Part shown: positions 1 to 11,999 of the stretch, piece by piece
Layout of the letters: every line of letters begins with the position of its first letter
Position numbering within the stretch: the first letter of the stretch is position 1
NCBI RefSeq assembly: GCF_033807715.1
Contig: NC_084587.1
Location: 13,001,017-13,065,016, forward strand
Reading direction: 5' to 3'
Length of the DNA: 64,000 nt
DNA from: Cololabis saira
Lineage: Eukaryota; Chordata; Actinopteri; Beloniformes; Belonidae
Position numbers and translations under genes: made by a program
The notes under the pieces: model-generated
The model's database searches: none
Seen by the model: only the letters and a program-made list of their open reading frames with translations
Told to the model about the DNA's origin: nothing

Positions 1-297
1 TGAGAAATCCCTCGCTACACAATCACACAAGTTCCCAAGAAGCCCTCCATCACAGGAATAAATAAATGACTACAGACCCATAGCTCTGACGTATGCAGTC
101 ATGAAGTCGTTTACACAGAAGGGGCACTTGGCTTTTATACCTATTAAACCTACAGCAGGGCCAGTTGACCCAAAGCCCCCCGCCCGTGGACGCTCATTTT
201 GTTATGGAAATGAGGCCGTTGGTGGCACACAGCAGGAGGGGGACACCCTGCGCCACAAACAAACTTCTGTGGAGAGAAGGAGGGAGAGGGAAACTGT

Positions 298-673
298 AGC
301 CCCTTTCACACAGCCAGTTCGAGGCGGGAACGTTGCGCCTTTAAGCCGCCTCGCTGTTCTGTGTGAAAGTCACGGAGGCGGAATGGGGGGGCCAAGTGGC
401 CCCACCAATAAGCCGGCAGCGGAGGTAGTCACAGAGCCGTCACAGAGACGAAACGGGGTCTGTGTGAATGACACAGCCGGCATGCCGGCATGCCACTAGA
501 CGCTGACGCGCTGTCGTCACGCCTCTGATTGCGGAACGCCGGCATGCTGTGTGAATTTACAGACGGGAGCGGCGTTATGCCGGCGTTGTATGGTTCTGTG
601 TGAACCAACAAAGGCGGCGTATTGGCAGGACTTCTTTACACCAATATTGCGGAATCTCTGTGTGAAAGGGGCT
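298..673. mobile_element. GC-rich non-autonomous inverted-repeat element (MITE)
   Basis: The ends are perfect 16-bp inverted repeats, agcccctttcacacag at 298-313 and its complement at 658-673. The motif ctgtgtgaa recurs inside the body at 359, 460, 547 and 596 and again in the right end at 658. The interior has overlapping ccggcatgccgg palindromes near 478-494. No clear target duplication was found, so superfamily is unassigned. Confidence 0.65.
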
Positions 674-750
674 TGTGACTGTGAAGTCATGTGGGCTGCT
701 AGTGTCTGTCTAAAATCCTGAGATCCCTACTTCAAACCTGGCATTCAGGA

Positions 751-1447
751 ATTGACCCTTTTTCAGCCCTCTGTTGGTCCCTGACTGACCAACCAGAAAA
801 ATGATTCTCCGTTGCTACATCCATGTCAGAATATGCGGTTGGACAAAACGTTCGCGTAGTTTTTACTTGCCTTGTCTCAAATTTTAAATCACTGGATTAT
901 TTTTTTTAAACTTTGTATTTTTAAAAGGAACACTTGGGAACACACTGCACACAGTGCAGCGAGGGTGCAGCGTATTTTTATCCCCAAACTGGCAGAAATC
1001 CGATCCGTGTTGCCAAAACAAAGTCGGCTTGGCAGCAGGCTACAACCGCAAACGCGTTTATTTATTTATCGGTGTGCTTGGGCACTTGTAAAAGTGACAC
1101 CCTCTACCCAGAGGGAATCACAGGAATACATTTCATCCCAAAACCAACGGTAAATTACAAAAAATGTCTGTTTTGGATAAAGCTATGTGGACGGCTGCAC
1201 TCGCAGTTCAACCTTTCCACCATGCTATCAGCTAAATTTGTTTTTGCCGAAAACATACGTTTTTTAAACTCACTACACGGTACATGAAGTGTACCTCTTT
1301 ATTCATATCTAGTTGCTGTTGATTTTCTTCGGTACAATAATTGGAAATAAAGTGATGTTAAACCCGGTTTTTCCAATGGAAGTGGACGGGAGAGATGACA
1401 GTTTTGTCCAACCTAGCAACAGGGGCGGGGCTTGACAAAGGGTCAAT
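751..1447. mobile_element. Inverted-repeat element with attgaccctt ends
   Basis: The left end attgaccctttttcagccc (751-770) is mirrored imperfectly at the right by gggcggggcttgacaaagggtcaat (ending 1447). A shared ttggacaaaa / ttttgtccaa segment lies further in (840-849 and 1402-1411). No open frame of note. Target duplication not resolved, so the exact ends could move by a few bases. Confidence 0.45.
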
Positions 1448-1789
1448 TGGTTCAAAGACAAAAGGGTGAAGCTGGACAACATAACTTGTTCATACATTCA
1501 TAAACAACACCTCCATGACCCAGCTTCACCTTGAATAAAAATAAAATAAAAATGTGAACATGCTAACGACCCATGTGACTATAACAACTCGTGACTGCAA
1601 CCAGATTGATGGGTTTCGGGGTCGTTGACCGACAAGGCACTATTTGATTGACAGTTTATCACATTTTCATGTAGCTTGCTCTCAAAAGAGAGGTCATTGC
1701 TTTTGTTCTGAGATGGACTGCATGGGACGCACCAACCGGTTTGTCCCAGCCATAGGATGCATGAGTCTGCATACAGACTGGAAGTGGAA

Positions 1790-1833
1790 CAGTTGGTGTA
1801 GTCGGAACCAGTCCGAGCTGAACCCACCCACGA
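1790..1833 (+). mobile_element. LINE ORF2 fragment, 5' piece (split by hAT)
   Basis: The frame reads NSWCSRNQSELNPPTTVE, resembling the fish LINE reverse-transcriptase C-terminal segment that precedes the FLGTTIS..LKW block. It continues at 2590 beyond the hAT insertion. Further LINE sequence may extend upstream to about 1690 but is too decayed to bound. Confidence 0.55.
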
Positions 1834-1841
1834 CTGTGGAG

Positions 1842-2589
1842 TAGGGCTGTTCGATTTTGCCCAAAAATAAAATCTCGATTTTTTTCTCTCAAAATCCGAT
1901 TTTCGATTACGATTATTTTGTGAATTGACAAAAGGCAAAGAAATGATTTCAAATATGCTGTTTTTTTATTGAACATTTGCCCCATTGGGCTTTAAGTGCA
2001 AACTTTGCTCTTATTAAACTAAAAATGAATGAATAAAGTGCAAAGCTCTGTAAAATAAGTTGAAAAAAAGTTTTAAAAAATATAATAAAATATAAAGTTT
2101 TATCTCTGGAAAAAAAAAATCAGCAAATCAGCACTTGCAAACATACAGTAAGTTATATTTCCAATTAAATAAAACAAGACATTTTCTAATTAAACTAAAC
2201 TGGGTCTTTGCATGCTAAATAATAATGCAACCCATGAAGGAGGTAGAGGTGTGTAATGTCAGTCATTACATTTGCTGTTCACATTTGCAAGTTTTTTGCA
2301 AGGAACACGAGCCGGTCTACGGCCTCTGGTTTGAGGGATGCCCGGTGGCATGTTACAACACCCCCTCCTACACTAAAGAGCCTCTCCCATGGGGCACTTG
2401 TCGCAGGTATTGAGAGGTATTTCCATCAATCATTAATATGGTATCAATCATTAATATGTGTGCAGACAAGGTAAAAAAAAAAAAAAAAAAAAAAAAAATT
2501 AAAATCGATTTTACGATTTTCACGTTTTAACATCGTTCTAATTACATAATCGCGATTACGATTTAAAATCGATTAATCGAACAGCCCTA
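1842..2589 (-). mobile_element. hAT element with transposase C-terminal relic
   Basis: The terminal inverted repeats begin tagggctgttcgat (1842) and end atcgaacagcccta (2589). A perfect 8-bp target duplication ctgtggag flanks it (1834-1841 and 2590-2597). On the minus strand, 2412-2288 decodes to a hAT dimerisation-domain relic with [10 protein letters not shown] followed by [17 protein letters not shown] 26-bp A run lies near 2473-2498. This is a deletion derivative of an autonomous hAT, not a functional gene. Confidence 0.9.
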
Positions 2590-3245
2590 CTGTGGAGGTG
2601 ACAGTGGTATGAGGAAGAAACCCCCACCACTCCCTCCCCTCACCATCCTCAACAACAGTGTCTACTGTGAACACTTTTAGGTTTTGGGGATCCACAATTT
2701 CCCGGGATCTAAAGTGGACCACCCACACAGACACTGTACACAAGAGGGCACAACATAAGTTGTACTTCCAAAGACAACTCAGAAACTTTAACCTGACGAA
2801 CAGGACAGCTACGGACTTCAATGGACAGTAAGAGCTGCAAAAAAAAAAGAAAAACAAAAAAATGGGCCCGCCCTTCCCTCCATCCAGCGCCTGTACCAGG
2901 GTCCAGTCCAGTCCAGGGTCATGAAACTGGCAAAGAACATTTCTCCAGACTCGTCACACCATGAAAAACATTCTGTCTGGTAGGCACTACAGAGCACTGC
3001 GCTCCAAAACCCCCCATCACAGTCTGTTTCTTCCCTCAGGCCATTACTCTGTGTTGAATATTTGTGCTATATCTTTGACTGTAAATATTGTATCTGTCTT
3101 TTATATAGTGTACATATCTCTTGATTAATGTGGATTGTTATCCTTATTATTCATTAATTAATTTATTGAGCCTTGAGAGACAAAGTCTGCCAGATCAATT
3201 TCTCATTTGTTTGTACAAACCTGACAAATAAAATTCATTCTGATT
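2590..3245 (+). mobile_element. LINE (L2/CR1-like) ORF2 C-terminus and 3' tail
   Basis: After removal of the hAT this continues the fragment at 1790-1833. Readable pieces are RKKPPPLPPLTIL, a decayed FLG-type block followed by TISRDLKWTTHTD, KLYFQRQLRNFNL, and later GRHYRALRSKTPHH before a ttccctcaggcc segment typical of fish LINE C-termini. It ends in an AT-rich 3' UTR with acaaataaaattcattctgat. Frameshifts and stops make it a dead copy. I do not assign the clade firmly. Confidence 0.7.
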
Positions 3246-3389
3246 CCAATATCTAAACGTACTCTATACTATAAACCCAATAAATATCAATAGAATTGTG
3301 ACAAACAGTCACGAGCACTTCATCCATGAGCACACACACACAATCTTCTGTGTGTGTATTGCCTGTTTGTTATTCATTTCGTTTGTTAA

Positions 3390-3750
3390 AAATACATTTT
3401 GAAGAATGTGATAGTGCCATGGACATGTTGAGTAGCCAACGGACAATAACTTGTGCAATAACATAAGATGTGCTATATCATATGTGCAATATCTGCCAGT
3501 CTACCTCACACACACTCTACCTGCTTTTTTTGCACTGTTTCTTTTCTCTCATTCTACTGTATATACTGCTCATATTTCTGTAATTATACATATTTTATAT
3601 ATATTTTTTATTTTTACTTTTTAGTCTCTTTTTACCCCCCCCCCCCCCCCCCCCCCCTGCATGTGTGTGCTAAGTGTACTGCTGCCAACAAAGTAAGTTT
3701 CCCCACTGAGGGAGAAAATAAAGGATTATCTTATCTTATATATCTTGAAA
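3390..3750 (+). mobile_element. LINE 3'-UTR fragment with poly-C tract
   Basis: The 3' end, aagtttccccactgagggag...aataaaggattatcttatctta, is the tail typical of fish L2-type LINEs. The UTR contains a 23-bp C homopolymer at 3635-3657. No coding sequence. Confidence 0.6.
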
Positions 3751-6744
3751 ATGTATATGTTCTACTTCAAGGCATATCTGTAATAAATTTCAAATCAATA
3801 AAGAAACAATTAGCCTTGATTATGTCAGTCTCCCTACCCCACTAGCACACAGACAAAACACCAAGGAGAAGAAATGTCAACACACATTTTTCGACTTCAA
3901 GGACTGATTTCTGTGCCCTAACGATGAAATGATATCTGACGGTCTGGGAGACGGCTGAGGTGCTGGTAGGGGGCGCAAGAAAGCTGTCAGTTCTAGGCTT
4001 AATAGCTGTTTTCACTGGTTTTTGAAGAGTAAGTAAATGACCTGCATTATGTCAACACTTTTTTTTGGATGCAAAGAATAATGTATGGAAATAATGTATG
4101 AAATAGGATAGGGAAAAACACATCTGGGAAAAAAAAATAAATAAAAAATGAGGGTCTTGCAATTTCGTCACCGAGCTCTGACCTGAGTGTCAACTTTGTG
4201 ATTTCATTATTTCCATATTTTTCTTCCGTCTTACATGTTAAATAAACTTTATCAATTATCCCACTTGTACTAATAGTGTATCTGCAGTGTACTTATTTAT
4301 TTGATAAAACCATAAGCTATATTTCACAAAACATAAAAGGCACTACAAAAAGTCTCTCCCCTTTTCATTTTTTAATTCAGTTTAATCCACTTATTGGAGA
4401 AGCGTAAAATAGGCTTTTGGGAATTGCTGGGAAGGCGTTTTAAATAGAAATATTTAAATGTTCTCCGAGCTCTTAATGAGCAAAGTTGCTGATGGTAAGG
4501 AACAAATTCACTCATTCCAGTTGAAAAATGATGAAGAGAATTAAATGTGACCATGTAGGAATGGATTTTTTTCACCCATCAGGCTTAAACACGTTTAAAG
4601 TGAGAAGTTATGGAAGTACAATGAATGTTTAAAAAGCTCCGAGCAAAGAGATGGTTTGCCCCTGTGAAACAGTATGTTATGGCAGATAATACACTTACAA
4701 AGTGATCCTACATATAAGTATAAACTTAAGCCGACCAAGGCTGAACTAGTATATTGATCAGTTGCTGTCTGCTTAAGAATTCTGCTAAATCAACTTAATT
4801 GTTAACAAATGTTAATTCCCATGGTTTCATACTCATTATGGATAATCGACTGTATATGGCACATTGTGGTTGGAGCGTTGCATTATTGGATTTAACAATT
4901 ATTTCGACAAATCCCATCAAATATTACAGATGAAGCTCTTCCATTGAATTTACAGGCTTCATTTAATTTCTTTTCTTTTTTTTTTTAAATGTCAAACAGT
5001 TGTGAATCCATTTAATGTCTTTCATCAGTAAGGCGTACAGACACCACTCTTACAGGTTGGTATTTTATTGACTATTGAATTTCCATTGTACCCAGCTGGC
5101 AGGATCGGCACAAACAGTAACAGTTTTATTCAAATAAAATGACTTAAATATATACACACATCTATATATGAATATAATGCTCCATCCCCAAAGTGGCATA
5201 CCTTGATGTGACACTGATGATGATTTATTGATTTGAATCAAGTCTGTTGAGGCATGCAGTTCTATGAGGACTGGACTTGAACAGCCCTCCTCTAGACAGA
5301 TGTCAAGATGGTATTAATAGTACAGTAGATGTTGCAAAAAAATACAAAAGACTTATAGTAATGGTGTTTAATGTGGCACTGGATATGCTTAAACATTTTG
5401 ATCAAGGTAGTACCCATTTCTGTTTTATACTCTGATAGAAGCTTTTCCTTCCCTTCACTAATTCTCTGCAGCCATCTGAAGGCTATGTGTTGTAACGCGC
5501 TAGAGTGCTTTGCCATCATACTGAACTGTGTTCGCCTTTATCACAACACTTGCAAATTACAGACTGCTGCTACCCATTTAACACTAAAATCATCATTGTG
5601 TCAGCTTTTTATGCATGTTCTAACCACCTTTGGAGATGACAGTTGTAAAAACCTAAAACAATACTGAACTCAATGCGTTTTTTATCTCTCTTGTATAACC
5701 TCAAATTATCTTCCTGCAGCTCCAAATTTGAGGTGATCATGTTGTGCTCTTCTTTTCAAAATAACACTATTATGTAATTTCTCAGAGAAGCCTCTCTGTT
5801 TGTTGAGTTGCTATCGTCATGCGTCCTGGTAACTGGAAAAGCTGTTTTAAAGCAATGTCACGCGGGATGTAAGCCATGCTGAGTGTAAGATTGCAAGGGC
5901 ATTTTGTTTTCTGGTAAGGCATTAAATACAATTATAATACATGCTAACACTTTATAATAAGTACTGCATTTCTCAAATGCTGATGATTCGCACATCAGCC
6001 TGCAAATGTGCTAGATATCACATCTTAGAAGGACACCAGTAAAGGTGAATATCAAGGATTTAATACTAAAGTCTTCCAGAATACCTATTCTGCCATGATG
6101 TTCTCTGAAACAAAGGGAGAAAAAAGAATGTGAAAAGGATTTCACATGAACAAGCATAGCTATAGGTTTAACAACAGTTCAATAAACTGTAAATGGTACA
6201 GCTCCTTAATGGTTGTTTTAGTGTGATTAACCATTTCCATTCCACTTGCTGCAACCAAACTAGGCTTCTACTCATCCTCTGCTTGGAGCATTAAAAGGTG
6301 CATTCAAAAAAAAAAAAGAGAAAAATTGAGCTGTTTCTGTTTTATCCAAGCGAGAGGCTAGATAAACTCCTCTTTGGAACCAGCTGTGTATCAGAGGGAT
6401 GTTCGATTTTGCTGCTCAAAGTTCAATCAGATCGAACTCTGAACTAACATGGGGAGAGTGGGTCAATTCGTGTGAATGTGTCTCGCCCAGTTTCACACGG
6501 ACATGGAATGTGGCTGGAATGTATTTTTAAATTAAACTTAGCCAGACCTTTTGCATATTTTGTACAAACATAAATCAAAGCAGCAGGCTTGTGTGGAGAT
6601 GTCCAGTTTGTCCAGGGCAATATCCGGCACTTTGCTGTTTAGACCCCGTAACCTCAAATTTCGCCATTTTTCATATGAATCTCTAACTTATTCACAGCAT
6701 CAAATATCCTTAATCTAGCCATAATTTAACATTCATGTAGCGTA
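3751..6744. other. Intron sequence without recognisable feature
   Basis: AT-rich single-copy-looking DNA. Checked for exon-like frames, RNA genes and inverted-repeat ends; nothing supportable. Confidence 0.5.
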
Positions 6745-6761
6745 GCACGCACACACACACA

Positions 6762-6816
<55 letters not shown>

Positions 6817-6829
6817 GGGCACGCACACA
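6745..6829. repeat. (CACG)n / (CA)n microsatellite
   Basis: A short CA run followed by about 17 CACG-type tetramers with one interruption (gcgggc near 6815). Confidence 0.95.
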
Positions 6830-8795
6830 GTTATCTCCACTAGTAATAATCTGTAAAATCTAACATTTTTCTGCAGCCTTCTCCCCCTGCACTGCTCCTC
6901 TGCTATTTCCTCATCAGTACCCTCGTCTAACTCCCACCTCTATTTATGCACTGATTAAGAGACCTTACCGCCTCTCCTTTCAAGCTTCAAGTTTGCCATC
7001 TGCCTCTCATTTGGCCAAAAAACCTCTTTTCTCATCACTATAACAATGGACACATTTAAAAAGTGACTCATCCAGCTCTATGTTTCGTACATTGGTCATA
7101 TAAGGAAGACATTTTGAGCATTAAAAAAGGCACAGATTCTCATTCTCTTTTTAAAAATAAATGTTGCTCTCTGCATTGCGGGGTATTAATGTTACCAAGA
7201 TGATATCCCCCTTAAAAACAATAAAAGAATAAAATAAAATAAAAAAATAATATCAGACTTGTCGTAGGAGGCAGACAGTATGAAGTGTCTTTACCTCTAT
7301 CTCTAAAGTCCCGGTTGCATTTCTTTTTAGTGCACTTGATCCACTGATTTACAGGCATGACAGTGTGAGCATATGTGTTATTACTCACTGCAAAACCCTG
7401 CCTTAATCCTATTTGCTGTGTCACAATCTATTAACAAGGAGCAACATCAACTCACCTTTTCCAAATGGTACAATGACTGCAGACTATATATCAGTTTTTT
7501 TCTTAATCTACTCTCTGCAGGCACCACATTAATGATCAACTTAAAATTTGTGTCCATCTTTTGGGAGATAGATCAGTTTAAACAGAGGGTGTTAGTGCAG
7601 GGAGAAAAGTTTATCAGGGATGGAGGGTGGAGAGGGGAAGAGAGAGAGGAGTCATAACCACTTTCCCATTAGGCCATTGATTTTTCTCCCTCTCAAGGAC
7701 ACGCTTCAATCCTAGGCCAGTGTGGTGAGTGTCTGTCAGGAATCTATGGATAAGCTTTACACAGTGTGCCTTAGCTGCCTGCATTTGGTCCTGCCATAAA
7801 TCCAGCCACGCTCAATGTGCGACAGAGGGATGGGCAAATTGAGACAAGGTCAAAGGGCAAGTACTGTAGTTGTGGCGAGAGCTGCGTCGGTGTGGCAGCT
7901 GTCAGGAAGACAAGTAAGTGGTGGGGATTGCCGTGAGCTGCTGTGGGAACAACCACAGGGCCAATAAAATAAAAACACAAAAAGCCATCTCAAACACACA
8001 CGTACGCACACACAACATAAATGTTTAACCCATGCACACCACTCAAGACAAGGAAGAAAAGGGGACCCCATCAATGAATTCCACTAAAATCCTCGCTGAA
8101 ATCGCTTAGTGAAATCCTTGGTGACAGCTATTGATTTTTTGGGGGGAACCTAGTTAATTGGACTCAGTACCCTCTAAAAAAAGTGTGTGGTCCTATATCC
8201 TTTTCCTTTGTTCAGCTACACTTAATCATCTTTCCCCCAGCTATAGATTTCTCCTTGACTGTGCTCAGATCCATAGACATCAGGTCTGAGAGGACTGAGG
8301 GGAGAGGGAGGCAAAAGTTCACAAAGGATCAATAAATGCTTTATGGTCCAGATCAGATGTGCATGGTAGCTCTTAAAAACCCCAACTACCACTAAGAGGC
8401 AAACAGGAAGGGGAAACACAACAGCACTTCATCAAAGAGAGATATGGAACCAATGAAACACTGGCCTGACACAGTTGGTGCTTCCCTGTCTGAACGTCTC
8501 TATTAGTATCAAGAATCATTAAAATTCACCCATAAGGCCATGCGACTGAACCATTTTTTTCTGTGTAGACTGTCTTTTCAGGCCTCAGACACTTCTTGAA
8601 GGGGAAAACCTAGACTTTTGACTTGTTCATATGTCCCTGTTTTTTCTTAATGCGTCTCAAAGCATATCACCAGAAAAAGTAAGCAATCAACTCAACTGCG
8701 CAAACATTTCAAGTGAGAGCAAACCAAGTGAGGCTAATTGATTATATCAGGGGACAATAGCAACATTAGCATGACGCAGCAAATTATTATCACAG
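6830..8795. other. Intron sequence without recognisable repeat
   Basis: The block at about 7690-7980 has higher sequence complexity and balanced composition and could be a conserved non-coding element, but nothing in the sequence alone proves it. Confidence 0.4.
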
Positions 8796-8799
8796 TTAG

Positions 8800-9772
8800 C
8801 CCTTGTACTGTTTTTGGGTCAAAATGACCTAATTCTCCTGTCCTTCCTTCCTTCCTGCTCTCTCCTTCCTTCTCCCTTCCTTCCTTCCTTCCTTCCTTCC
8901 TTCCTTCCTTCCTTCCCTCCCTCCCTCCCTCCCTCCCTCCCTCCCTCCCTCCCTCCCTCCCTCCCTTCCTTCCTTCCTTCCTTCCTTCCTTCCTTCCTTC
9001 CTTCCTTCCTTCCTTCCTTCCTTCCTTCCTTCCTTCCTTCCTTCCTTCCTTCCTTCCTTCCTTCCTTCCTTCCTTCCTTCCTTCCTTCCTTCCTTCCTTC
9101 CTTCCTTCCTTCCTTCCTCCTGCTCTCTCCTTCCTTCTCCCTCCCTCCCTTCCTTCCTTCCTTCCTTCCTTCCTTCCTTCCTTCCTTCCTTCCTTCCTTC
9201 CTTCCTTCCTTCCTTCCTCCCTCCCTCCCTCCCTTCCTTCTTTCCTCCTGCTCTCTCCTTCCTTCTCCGTTCCTCCTTCCTTCCTTCCTTCCTTCCTTTT
9301 CTCCCATCCTCCCTTTCCCCCTTCCTTCCTCCCTCCCTTCTTTCCTCCTGCTCTCTCCTTCCTTCTCCCTCCCTCCCTCCCTCCCTCCCTCCCTCCCTCC
9401 CTTCCTTCCTTCCTTCCTTCCTTCCTTCCTTCCTTCCTTCCTTCCTTCCTTCCTTCCTTCCTTCCTTCCTTCCTTCCTTCCTTCCTTCCTTCCTTCCTTC
9501 CTTCCTTCCTTCCTTCCTTCCTTCCTTCCTCCCTCCCTCCCTCCCTCCCTCCCTCCCTTCTTTCCTCCTGCTCTCTCCTTCCTTCTCCCTCCCTCCCTCC
9601 CTTCCTTCCTTCCTTCCTTCCTTCCTTCCTTCCTTCCTTCCTTCCTTCCTTCCTTCCTTCCTTCCTTCCTTCCTTCCTCCCTCCCTTCTTTCCTCCTGCT
9701 CTCTCCTTCCTTCCTTCTTTCCTTCCTTCCTTTTCTCCCATCCTCCCTTCCTTCTTTCTTCCTTAAAGTTAA
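8800..9772. repeat. Giant (CCTT)n/(CCCT)n array with piggyBac-like left end
   Basis: The block begins with ttag/cccttgtactgtttttgggtc, matching the end of the short piggyBac-like element at 9773, then runs about 920 bp of CCTT and CCCT tetramers. A marker cctgctctctccttcctt interrupts the array six times, at about 8854, 9119, 9247, 9347, 9567 and 9695. Both strands are open only because the period-4 repeat rarely makes stops; the resulting S/P/F/L and K/E/G/R proteins are not genes. Confidence 0.9.
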
Positions 9773-9866
9773 CCCTTGTACTGTCTTTGGGTCAAAATGA
9801 CCTAATTCTCCCTTCCTTCTTTCCTCCCTTCTTCCCTCCCTCCTTGACCCAAAGATAGCACAAGGG
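9773..9866. mobile_element. 94-bp piggyBac-like MITE with TTAA duplication
   Basis: The terminal repeats are cccttgtactgtctttgggt at the left and acccaaagatagcacaaggg at the right, flanked exactly by TTAA at 9769-9772 and 9867-9870. TTAA targets and CCC-type ends are piggyBac hallmarks. The interior is a CT-rich tract of the same composition as the neighbouring array. Confidence 0.75.
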
Positions 9867-9870
9867 TTAA

Positions 9871-11096
9871 GTCAAACACTTGTATTATTTTTGTGTACTT
9901 GTTTCATATCAGCTCAGTGTTTAAGACTCTTTACTGTTGTTCAGACTACACAACTAGCTGCCTTGTGACTGGAAGTCTTGATGTCACTGCGGTGTTCCCA
10001 CAAAATGACTGACCAGTGACAGGTTGTCACACCGCACAATAGCAAAGAGTAGTGGCTTTCATTTGATTTCCCTTTGTGTTGTACGATTTCATCAGCATCA
10101 CAGCATTTCCTCAGCTCTAAAACCTGCAAAACAGGCGCAGATTAGAGTGTGTATACAAAAATATAGAATGTGTAAAAATGGTCAGCTCTCCAGGTGAACT
10201 AGTGACCCTGAGATAAAACTCATTGTGCCAAAGCATTTGTGCCCTGGAAGCACATCAAATTGTTTCAAGGGTTGTGAAAAAGATGCTTGCGAGGGCGTAT
10301 GCCTTTCAGTGTATGCACAAATTTAGTTCAACAAGTACAGGCTATCATGTAGCATGCACTTGACCCACCTAACACCCTCTCAGCTGCTCAACAGACAGTT
10401 TCTGTTCATCGTGACTTTAGATACTCTGGATAGGCGGAAAGTGGCTGTAAAAGCTGTTCCGAGGACTTAGTTCCTGTAGTGCTGATGATAAATAAAAGAA
10501 ATGACCTCTAGTAATTACAAGAACTGAGCAAAGGTTCCTGAAGGTCCAAAGCACAGGACCCAGCTGTCTGTATATTTAAACTTTTAAATGGAACAGGTTT
10601 AATTTAAATATTTTCATAAAACTAAATAACAAAGACTTTCTCTTTTTTAAACTCTAGTTTAACAAAAGTACAGATGGTTCCACAGTGCACTTCTTGTTTT
10701 CAGTGTTGGCAGATTGCCCTACTGTTCAGACTACACAACTGTGTTCCCATGATATGACTGATTGGTGGCTCAATGTCGCATCATACAACCTGACAATCAG
10801 TGATGTTACATGCAAATGTAAATCAAGCTATTGGGAACATTCTAGTTGAGTTAAGTCAAGTCAAGTTTATTTATTGTAGAACTTTCCAGCAGGTAAAATT
10901 ATTGTTCCATATATGTTGTTATAAGTGATAGATTGAGTTAAGATTGTGTTCTTGAGTAATAAGATTATTTTCTTAATTATTGGTCTGTGCAGGTGTGGTA
11001 ATGAGTATTCCATGGTAATAAGTATGTACAGTATGTACATTCCCTGTTATAAGTACTACCTCATTTCATATGCACACATTTCTTTATTTTATATAC
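9871..11096. other. Intron sequence, one short LINE-tail trace
   Basis: Apart from aagtcaagtttatttattgtag near 10857-10879, which resembles the reverse complement of a fish LINE 3' tail, I see no element here. Confidence 0.4.
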
Positions 11097-11104
11097 GTTT
11101 ATAT

Positions 11105-11661
11105 CAGGGATATTAAATTGCCACATGCGGCCCGCCAGGAGCTTTTATGTGGCCCCTGGTCATATTTAAAAAAAGGGGGTGTTTGTTGAAAAAAAAAAAA
11201 ATATATATATATATATATTTTTTATAATATTTTTATAACTGGCTACTATGGACTAAAATGGTTGTGCTCAATGCTTAATATAATATTCAAATAAGGAAAT
11301 CTTGGTGGAAAGTGGTGCTTTGTCATTATGGCGTGTTTTATTAAAAGTAGGTCAATATCAATTTCATTAAGTTTGCACAATGCATGGTTTCAAAATGAAC
11401 TTGCATTCAAAATAATATTTCTTTATCTGAATATTATATTTAACATTCACAATTACTAAATCTGGAGACAATTAATACATAATCCATATGTAAACTAGAT
11501 ATATTCAAATGTATAATACAAATGTATTATATTATACATAAGTCTTCGTCTTTGAGTGCAAAATACATTTTGAAAACCCCCACATTTTCAAATTGTGCGG
11601 CCCTCTCCATACAGTCCTTTTGCAGATGTGGCCGCCGGCCGAATCTAGTTGAATACCCCTG
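11105..11661. mobile_element. Non-autonomous hAT element
   Basis: Ends cagggatatt (11105) and aatacccctg (11661), flanked by a perfect 8-bp duplication gtttatat (11097-11104, 11662-11669). Subterminal GC-rich segments (gcggcccgcc; gtggccgccggccg) bracket an AT-rich core. No transposase relic. Confidence 0.88.
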
Positions 11662-11999
11662 GTTTATATTATATATTTAACAAAACCATGAGGATGATCA
11701 CTGAATTATCAGTCCTTTTACTTTAAGATTTGTTAAAGCTATTATTATGTCTGATTTCCAGAATGTGTAAGGAGAGAAAGCACGGGTATATTAGAGATTT
11801 AACTTTTAGTTTAGTTTTCATTCTACCGATCATCAGGACTGGTACGCCTTGTCGGTTTACAACCTAACTAACTTATTGTGTGTGTGTGGAAAATAAACTT
11901 CATAAAGTGACACGAGTTGTATCCGCCATACTTTTCCTGATAACCCTTCCAGTGGGGAGTTTATTAAGCCATAGTAGGTAGCTTAATAAAAAACTGGAC

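Noticed and set aside
8734..9800. Open frames of 335, 328 and 162 codons (K/E/G/R or S/L/P/F repeats)
   Set aside because: They are readings of the CCTT/CCCT tetranucleotide array in several frames on both strands; no protein signal.
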